A DNA stretch of 11,547 nt, from the NCBI GenBank assembly GCA_965658595.1, contig CBFHSW010000108.1, positions 1-11,547 on the forward strand. The letters are read 5' to 3'. This document shows positions 7,353 to 11,547 of the stretch, piece by piece (the stretch's first letter is position 1; each line of letters begins with the position of its first letter). The DNA comes from UBA1858 sp965658595 (GTDB lineage: Bacteria; Pseudomonadota; Gammaproteobacteria; UBA4575). Position numbers and translations under genes: made by a program. The notes under the pieces are model-generated. The model made no database searches. It was given only the letters and a program-made list of their open reading frames with translations, and was not told the DNA's origin.

Positions 7353-7970
7353 ATGTTTCGAACCTTCATATTATTTGTGCTCTCATTGTTCAGTATGTCA
7401 GGCTGGTGCTTGACCGAAGAGGGGCTATCCTCAGTGTTGAGCTCTTCTGATCACTTTAAAGCGGATTTTTATCAGCAAGTGATCGATGCTGATGATGTCA
7501 TCATTCAAGAAGCGAGTGGTTTTTTTGTGCTTAAAAAGCCAGGTCGATTTAAATGGCACTACAAATCACCTATTTCTCAACAGATCGTTGCTGACGGTAA
7601 AAATCTCTGGATGTTCGATATCGATTTAGCACAAGTGACTGTGCAGCCGATTGATGACGCACTGGGATCAGCGCCTATTATGTTATTGACTGAAAACAAA
7701 CCATTGGCAGAGGATTTCGAGATACGAGAGATGTCGATGGCATTTGGTTTGCAGTGGATAGCTTTGGTTCCTAGAATTAAGGATACAGAATTTTATCGTA
7801 TTGAAATCGGTGTAGATGGTGAAGATATCAGGGAAATGAAACTTTATGATCATTTTGATCAAACCACAGTCATCCGCTTTTCAAACATACAATATGACGC
7901 GATGTTGGATGATTCAAACTTTAAATTTGTGATACCTCAAGGCGTTGATGTTGTAGGTGAGCCTAAATAA
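7353..7970 (+). CDS. lolA: Outer-membrane lipoprotein carrier protein LolA
   Basis: LolA is the periplasmic chaperone that takes lipoproteins released by LolCDE and hands them to LolB at the outer membrane. The 205-residue precursor starts with a signal sequence (MFRTFILFVLSLFSMSGWC, residues 1-19). The bulky W before C19 argues against a lipobox, so signal peptidase I is expected. Typical LolA blocks follow: HFKADFYQQV (34-43), GFFVLKKPGRFKWHYKSP (56-73), the conserved Arg being R65, then QQIVADGKNLWMFDIDLAQV (76-95) and NFKFVIPQGVDVVGEP (189-204). Length is normal. The gene begins 14 bases after ftsK without a clear Shine-Dalgarno sequence and ends 3 bases before rarA, so expression probably depends on the ftsK transcript. 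Confidence 0.94.
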   Translation: MFRTFILFVLSLFSMSGWCLTEEGLSSVLSSSDHFKADFYQQVIDADDVIIQEASGFFVLKKPGRFKWHYKSPISQQIVADGKNLWMFDIDLAQVTVQPIDDALGSAPIMLLTENKPLAEDFEIREMSMAFGLQWIALVPRIKDTEFYRIEIGVDGEDIREMKLYDHFDQTTVIRFSNIQYDAMLDDSNFKFVIPQGVDVVGEPK

Positions 7971-7973
7971 ATT

Positions 7974-9317
7974 ATGTCTAGTCAGGATATGTTTGATAAT
8001 GATCCTGCGAGTGCAGATGCAGAAGAGCACTATCGACCTCTAGCAGACCGTATGCGCCCCGATAATATTGATGAATTTGTCGGTCAAGCACATTTGCTAG
8101 ATCAAACCTCACCGCTACGTAAAGCGATTAATTCTGGTAAACCACATTCCATGGTGTTGTGGGGACCTCCGGGAACCGGTAAGACCACTATTGCCAATCT
8201 TATAGCCAAGCATTGTCAGGTACCTTTTTTATCTGTGTCTGCAGTACTCAGTGGCATTAAAGAAATTCGCGCGGCTATCGAAACAGCAAAACAGAATCAA
8301 ATACTCAAGCATGCAACTACAGTATTATTTGTTGATGAGGTTCATCGATTTAATAAGTCTCAGCAAGATGCATTCTTACCTCATATTGAAAACGGCACTA
8401 TTTGTTTTATAGGCGCGACCACAGAAAATCCCTCATTTGAGTTGAACAATGCGCTGTTATCTAGAGCCCGAACCTATGTGTTAAAACGTTTAGAAGAAAG
8501 TGATATAGCACAATGCATAACAAGTGCAATTGAACATAAATCACGTGGATTAGGTGAAAGAGCATTAGAGATTGCTGAAAGTGAGATAGATCTACTGGCA
8601 CGTGCCGCTGATGGAGATGCTCGCAAAGCCCTGACTTTATTAGAGTTGGCAGCTGACCTGTGTCAATCCCAAGAGGGCGAAAATGCGTCTAATATTATAG
8701 ATAAAGCTATTATCGAACAGGTGACTCAAAGTAGTTTGAGGCGGTTTGATAATCAAGGTGAATATTTTTATGACATGATTTCAGCCTTACATAAGTCTGT
8801 ACGAGGAAGTGATCCAGATGCCAGTTTGTATTGGTATTGTCGCATGTTAGATGGAGGATGTGATCCAATCTACATAGCGCGCAGAATTGTCCGAATAGCC
8901 TCAGAAGATATTGGCAATGCTGATCCAAGAGCTTTGCAGATATGCCTATCAGCTTGGGATACTTATACACGCTTAGGCAGTCCAGAGGGTGAACTCACCA
9001 TCGCTCAAGCGATTGTTTACCTCGCATGTGCAGCTAAGAGTAATGCGGTCTATAAGGCTTACAAAAGTGCTATGCATGATGCTAGAGAGCAAGGCACTCT
9101 AGAAGTTCCATTACATCTGCGCAACGCACCGACGAAGTTAATGGAAGGGCTTGATTATGGAAAAAACTATCGATATGCGCATAATGAAGAAGATGGATAT
9201 GCCGCTGGTGAGAACTACTTTCCGGAAGAATTGATGAATACGCAATATTATTATCCAGTGGAAAGGGGTTTGGAGATTAAAATCAAAGAAAAACTAGAAT
9301 ACTTGCGTAAAAAATAG
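7974..9317 (+). CDS. rarA: Replication-associated recombination protein A (MgsA), AAA+ ATPase
   Basis: RarA/MgsA is a cytoplasmic AAA+ ATPase, related to clamp loaders and RuvB, that acts at stalled replication forks and binds SSB. The 447 residues match the family. Motifs in order are RPLADRMRPDNIDEFVGQAH (21-40), Walker A GPPGTGKT (64-71), Walker B VLFVDEVHRFNKSQQDAF (117-134), sensor 1 GATTENPSFELNNALLSRA (147-165), sensor 2 region DGDARKAL (213-220) and the C-terminal tetramerisation region SVRGSDPDASLYWYCRML (275-292), GGCDPIYIARRI (294-305) and EDIGNADPRAL (311-321). It is the last gene of the ftsK-lolA-rarA group, with a 3-base gap after lolA. In Pseudomonas serS usually comes next; here it does not. 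The 142-base gap that follows is AT-rich with no convincing terminator. Confidence 0.96.
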   Translation: MSSQDMFDNDPASADAEEHYRPLADRMRPDNIDEFVGQAHLLDQTSPLRKAINSGKPHSMVLWGPPGTGKTTIANLIAKHCQVPFLSVSAVLSGIKEIRAAIETAKQNQILKHATTVLFVDEVHRFNKSQQDAFLPHIENGTICFIGATTENPSFELNNALLSRARTYVLKRLEESDIAQCITSAIEHKSRGLGERALEIAESEIDLLARAADGDARKALTLLELAADLCQSQEGENASNIIDKAIIEQVTQSSLRRFDNQGEYFYDMISALHKSVRGSDPDASLYWYCRMLDGGCDPIYIARRIVRIASEDIGNADPRALQICLSAWDTYTRLGSPEGELTIAQAIVYLACAAKSNAVYKAYKSAMHDAREQGTLEVPLHLRNAPTKLMEGLDYGKNYRYAHNEEDGYAAGENYFPEELMNTQYYYPVERGLEIKIKEKLEYLRKK

Positions 9318-9448
9318 CCGTTATGTAATAGATCCATTGGCGCTTATTTTTGTGTATCATCTGCACACAGGTTTAACTTACACTGATTACACAAGCACAA
9401 ATATTTTTACACCATTTAAACTATACTCAACTTAATATTTATATATAT

Positions 9449-9453
9449 AGGGA
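9449..9453 (+). promoter_or_regulatory. Ribosome binding site of the 103-residue protein gene
   Basis: AGGGA ends six bases before ATG 9460, a good Shine-Dalgarno sequence that supports this start. The DNA before it is very AT-rich; TATACT at 9422-9427 could be a -10 box, but I find no matching -35 at normal spacing. Confidence 0.7.
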
Positions 9454-9459
9454 CTCACC

Positions 9460-9771
9460 ATGTCAGATGAATTAAGACTCTCCAAGCAATTGGTAGACAA
9501 TATTATGCAAGCGGTAATTAGCGAAGATGAGCGCGCATCAGATCCATTTATCGGTAGCCAATATCTCACAGCAGTGGTGGGATACGTCGTCGGAACTGCT
9601 TCTATTGCCGATCAAGAGAAAAAAGAAATCATGAATGAGTTGAGCTCGTTTATGCAGCACGTATTTGAAGATGTAACCCAACCTCAGGATCAAGCCCAGC
9701 AGCCTGCACAATCAGCACCAGTAGCACCACCGGGTAGTGCCTTTGGAATTTGGAAGCCAAATAATGATTAA
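9460..9771 (+). CDS. Unrecognised 103-residue protein with Gln/Pro/Ala-rich linker
   Basis: I do not recognise a family. The first 70 residues look soluble and helical: an acidic, amphipathic stretch (SDELRLSKQLVDNIMQAVI), then YLTAVVGYVVGTASIADQEK, then KKEIMNELSSFMQHVFEDV. Residues 74-92 are a disordered-looking Gln/Pro/Ala linker (QPQDQAQQPAQSAPVAPPG) that leads to the C-terminal peptide SAFGIWKPNND, where an FGIWKP motif may be a docking peptide or a conserved end. There is no signal peptide and no sure membrane span; 37-48 is only mildly hydrophobic. A strong Shine-Dalgarno sequence (AGGGA) and base composition like its neighbours support a real gene. It stands alone, 142 bases after rarA and 76 before the small membrane peptide gene. 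Function unknown. Confidence 0.75.
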   Translation: MSDELRLSKQLVDNIMQAVISEDERASDPFIGSQYLTAVVGYVVGTASIADQEKKEIMNELSSFMQHVFEDVTQPQDQAQQPAQSAPVAPPGSAFGIWKPNND

Positions 9772-9783
9772 GGATGTTTTTTC

Positions 9784-9812
9784 TTTAATCTGACATCAAC
9801 AATTAGTATAAT
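9784..9812 (+). promoter_or_regulatory. Probable promoter of the 32-residue peptide gene
   Basis: A perfect -10 box TATAAT (9807-9812) lies 17 bases after TTTAAT (9784-9789), a 3 of 6 match to the -35 consensus. The -10 ends 35 bases before ATG 9848, leaving room for a short leader that carries the ribosome binding site. This suggests the small gene is transcribed on its own, though readthrough from the gene before it is possible. Confidence 0.5.
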
Positions 9813-9833
9813 CCGACCAACACCACACCCAAC

Positions 9834-9840
9834 AGAAGGT
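9834..9840 (+). promoter_or_regulatory. Strong ribosome binding site of the 32-residue peptide gene
   Basis: AGAAGGT lies seven bases before ATG 9848, close to ideal for translation initiation. It is the main evidence that the short reading frame is translated. Confidence 0.75.
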
Positions 9841-9847
9841 ATTCATA

Positions 9848-9946
9848 ATGGATGAAGAAGCGATTAAAACAATCATAACAGTTGTTATCATGATGATTCC
9901 TATCGGAATTCTTGCATTTAGCATTCTGGATAAATACATGTTCTAA
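9848..9946 (+). CDS. Small single-span membrane peptide, 32 residues, unknown function
   Basis: The frame ATG to TAA encodes MDEEAIKTIITVVIMM followed by IPIGILAFSILDKYMF. An acidic N-terminus (DEE, then K7) precedes about 19-20 hydrophobic residues (roughly 8-27), and a short DKYMF tail ends the peptide, so it should sit as one helix in the inner membrane. Topology is unclear because each end carries one lysine. The case for a gene is the whole cassette: perfect TATAAT 35 bases upstream, AGAAGGT at ideal distance, and a GC-rich hairpin with a T tract starting 23 bases after the stop. Size and layout recall small subunits or regulators of membrane complexes, such as CydX or KdpF, but I see no sequence resemblance to either. 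Too short for most gene callers. Confidence 0.65.
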   Translation: MDEEAIKTIITVVIMMIPIGILAFSILDKYMF

Positions 9947-9949
9947 CTG

Positions 9950-9965
9950 TTTAGAACATTCTAAA
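9950..9965. repeat. Perfect 7-base dyad beside the terminator
   Basis: TTTAGAA (9950-9956) and TTCTAAA (9959-9965) are perfect inverted repeats around a 2-base centre. The dyad starts 3 bases after the stop of the small peptide gene and runs into the A tract of the terminator. In RNA it could form a weak 6-pair hairpin with an ACAU loop, possibly competing with or protecting the terminator; as DNA it could be a protein site. Confidence 0.4.
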
Positions 9966-9991
9966 AAAGGCCGCAACAAGCGGCTTTTTTT
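9963..9991. terminator. Rho-independent terminator, likely bidirectional
   Basis: The stem GCCGC (9970-9974) and GCGGC (9980-9984) encloses the loop AACAA. A run of six A (9963-9968) precedes it and a run of seven T (9985-9991) follows, so it works as an intrinsic terminator on either strand. It lies between the small peptide gene on the plus strand and the antiporter gene on the minus strand, ending transcription of both converging units. Confidence 0.9.
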
Positions 9992-10022
9992 ATGCGTATA
10001 GTGTTTTATAACTTACTGATAT

Positions 10023-11198
10023 TTAGTCTCTTCTTAAACGATCTGAAATCGCCATTGGTGAAGGATACTTAAATACCACGATGTAAGAGGAGAGTATAAA
10101 GGTAATGATCGTCGCCACATGGATTAGATAAGCTGCACGCTCTCCCAACACACCTACATTCAGAGCCAATGCTCCTAACAAAATAGAAAACTCGCTTAAC
10201 TGCCCGATTCTGAAACCTATCTCTTTAGCGCTGCTGTCATCCTCATGCCCTAATCTACGCAGCAATACTCGGTATACGATAGGTTTTAGGATTAATGCGA
10301 AAGCGGCCAATATACAGGCAGGAACTAATACATCTGCAAGAATATTTAGCTGGAAACTGGCACCTATAGCAAAGAAGAAAATCACTAAAAAGAAATCACG
10401 CAGGGGTTTAAGGCTCTCGGCGATGAACATGGATATTGGACCTGTGGCGATTGAAACGCCAGCAATAAAAGCTCCAATTTCATGAGAAAGGCCCATATAG
10501 ATCGCAATTTCAGATAGGCCCAAGCACCAACCAATGGCAACTAGGAATACATATTCTAAGATTTTGTCGAATTTTCTAAATAGAAAAGTAAGCACATAAT
10601 TAGAAAATAGGAAGGCAAAGATAGCTAGGATTGGCAGACTGATTATCAACTTAATGAGACTATACATACTGTCTGCTTGTCCTTCTGCTTGAGAGTGCAA
10701 TAGCAACATAAATACAATCGCGATCAAATCTTGTAGAAGTAATACGCTGATGATTACCTCACCAATATGGCGATGATGGAGTACTGTTGTGGGCAGCAAT
10801 TTAAGACCAATAATGGTACTGGAAAAGATCATGCTGGCGGCGATAATCATACTGTCAGTGGAATTAAAGCCCATCGATAAGGCAATTAGATACGAGATAC
10901 CAGCAAGAATAATAGAGGCCGCTAACGTGATTAAAGTTGTATCTTTAATCAGCGCGAGCAGTTTATTAGGATTGAGATTCAACCCTAATAAAAATAATAA
11001 AAACATGATGCCTATGTCGGATACTTGTTGAATAAATTCATGATTCTTGACCACGCCTAATGCAGACGGTCCCAGTAATATTCCCAGCCCTATGTAGGCC
11101 ACTAATAATGTTTGACGAGCGTACAGCGCTAGAGTTGATAGAACGGCTGCACCACTGAAAATCACGAATATGGTGAATATAATTTCATCAGACTGCAT
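10023..11198 (-). CDS. CPA2-family cation/proton antiporter, membrane domain only (KefB/KefC-like)
   Basis: This is an inner-membrane Na+/H+ or K+/H+ exchanger of the CPA2 (PF00999) family. With ATG 11198 it is 391 residues, nearly all membrane helices. Family features are LLVAYIGLGILLGPSALGVV (31-50), GIMFLLFLLGLNLNP (63-77), the ion-site region SVLLLQDLIAIVF (151-163) with Q156-D157, MGLSHEIGAFIAGVSIA (235-251), PLRDFFLVIFFFAIGASF (265-282) and IGQLSEFSILLGALAL (331-346). There is no C-terminal RCK/TrkA-N domain, unlike KefB and KefC (about 600 residues), so nucleotide or glutathione gating is not expected. A TTG at 11219 would add seven residues, but GGAGA six bases before ATG 11198 favours the latter. 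It overlaps the 3' end of glcF by 11 bases, so the two are coupled. Ion specificity cannot be read from the sequence. Confidence 0.9.
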   Translation of the reverse strand: MQSDEIIFTIFVIFSGAAVLSTLALYARQTLLVAYIGLGILLGPSALGVVKNHEFIQQVSDIGIMFLLFLLGLNLNPNKLLALIKDTTLITLAASIILAGISYLIALSMGFNSTDSMIIAASMIFSSTIIGLKLLPTTVLHHRHIGEVIISVLLLQDLIAIVFMLLLHSQAEGQADSMYSLIKLIISLPILAIFAFLFSNYVLTFLFRKFDKILEYVFLVAIGWCLGLSEIAIYMGLSHEIGAFIAGVSIATGPISMFIAESLKPLRDFFLVIFFFAIGASFQLNILADVLVPACILAAFALILKPIVYRVLLRRLGHEDDSSAKEIGFRIGQLSEFSILLGALALNVGVLGERAAYLIHVATIITFILSSYIVVFKYPSPMAISDRLRRD

Positions 11199-11547
11199 GT
11201 TTTCTCTCCATTGTGACAAGTTCTAGCCAGTGTTTTACAGGTGTTTGAGTGCCTTTTTGTAGATGCATCAAACAGCCAATATTGGCTGTGGCAATCACAT
11301 CTGGTTGATGCTGGTGAATATTCTCAAGCTTATTGTCTCGCAATGTTGTAGCTGTGCTAGCGTGCAGTAATGAATAAGTACCCGCTGAGCCACAACATAA
11401 ATGTTTATCCTGAAAATCAACCACATGGTGTCCCGACTGTCTCAAAATAGTCTCCACGACGCCATTGATTTTTTGCCCATGTGAAAGTGTGCAAGGTGGA
11501 TGAAAAGCCACTGTCTGCGGGTCACCTACATGAGTGAAAGAATATCC
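11188..11547 (-). CDS. glcF: Glycolate oxidase iron-sulfur subunit, C-terminal part (5' end outside window)
   Basis: GlcF is the iron-sulfur subunit of glycolate oxidase (GlcDEF), which oxidises glycolate to glyoxylate at the cytoplasmic membrane. The frame stays open to the window edge, so 119 C-terminal residues are visible of a protein usually about 400 long. They match the second CCG (cysteine-rich) domain: AFHPPCTLSHGQKINGVVE (visible residues 14-32), HLCCGSAGTYSLL (49-61), LRDNKLENI, and IATANIGCLMHLQKGTQTPV followed by KHWLELV at the end. A GTG at 11511 is only an internal codon, since the homology runs upstream of it. The TGA stop lies 11 bases inside the antiporter gene, so the antiporter belongs to the same transcript. 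The rest of the glc locus should lie beyond the window edge. Confidence 0.93.
   Translation of the reverse strand, partial: GYSFTHVGDPQTVAFHPPCTLSHGQKINGVVETILRQSGHHVVDFQDKHLCCGSAGTYSLLHASTATTLRDNKLENIHQHQPDVIATANIGCLMHLQKGTQTPVKHWLELVTMERKHAV
11205..11209 (-). promoter_or_regulatory. Ribosome binding site that decides the antiporter start
   Basis: On the minus strand GGAGA is followed by GAAAAC and ATG at 11198, a six-base spacing. It lies inside the last codons of glcF and supports ATG 11198 over the in-frame TTG at 11219, which has no such signal. Confidence 0.75.

Noticed and set aside
7353..7412. Possible lipoprotein signal in LolA because of Cys19
   Set aside because: The residue before Cys is Trp, which does not fit a lipobox, and LolA is a soluble periplasmic carrier.
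9318..9459. Terminator after rarA (TGTGT and ACACA could pair around a 9-base loop near 9350-9370)
   Set aside because: The stem is only 5 pairs, not GC-rich, and no T run follows it.
10789..11031. An 80-codon open frame on the plus strand opposite the antiporter gene
   Set aside because: Its hydrophobic look comes from being the complement of membrane-helix codons; the antiporter frame carries clear family motifs.
11188..11511. A separate small protein starting at GTG 11511
   Set aside because: The same frame continues to the window edge and the homology to GlcF extends upstream, so this is the 3' part of glcF.

Overview
This window is chromosomal housekeeping DNA from a gammaproteobacterium with fairly low GC content. 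The placement rests on the protein sequences (Pseudomonas-like homoserine dehydrogenase, TrxB with CATC active site, Aat, LolA, GlcF) and on the order trxB / aat diverging from ftsK-lolA-rarA, which as I recall it matches the Pseudomonas aeruginosa chromosome. I cannot name the genus. I see no IS element, phage gene, CRISPR array, tRNA or rRNA, and no gene-free stretch longer than 300 bases.

Layout: (1) 1-1777, plus strand: the 3' end of hom and complete thrC, 4 bases apart, the threonine branch of aspartate-family synthesis. (2) 1830-4806, minus strand: trxB, a FemAB/GNAT-like protein (COG3146 type) and aat, read in that order as a tight operon (23-base gap, then a TAATG stop/start overlap). 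It converges on thrC. (3) 4807-5013: a divergent control region with a good -35 box and an inverted repeat in front of ftsK. (4) 5014-9317, plus strand: ftsK, lolA and rarA with gaps of 14 and 3 bases, covering chromosome segregation at the septum, lipoprotein carriage across the periplasm, and replication-fork maintenance. (5) 9460-9946, plus strand: an unrecognised 103-residue protein, then a 32-residue single-span membrane peptide with its own promoter-like sequence, a strong ribosome binding site and a hairpin terminator. (6) 10023-11547, minus strand: the 3' end of glcF and an overlapping CPA2-type cation/proton antiporter that lacks a nucleotide-binding regulatory domain.

Most genes are textbook. 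The parts worth a second look are small: a cysteine-rich insertion in ThrC, the 32-residue peptide, the unknown 103-residue protein where serS often lies, the inverted repeat over the ftsK promoter, the break in the usual aat-ate-infA neighbourhood, and the coupling of an antiporter to glycolate oxidase. I found no convincing new multi-gene system.
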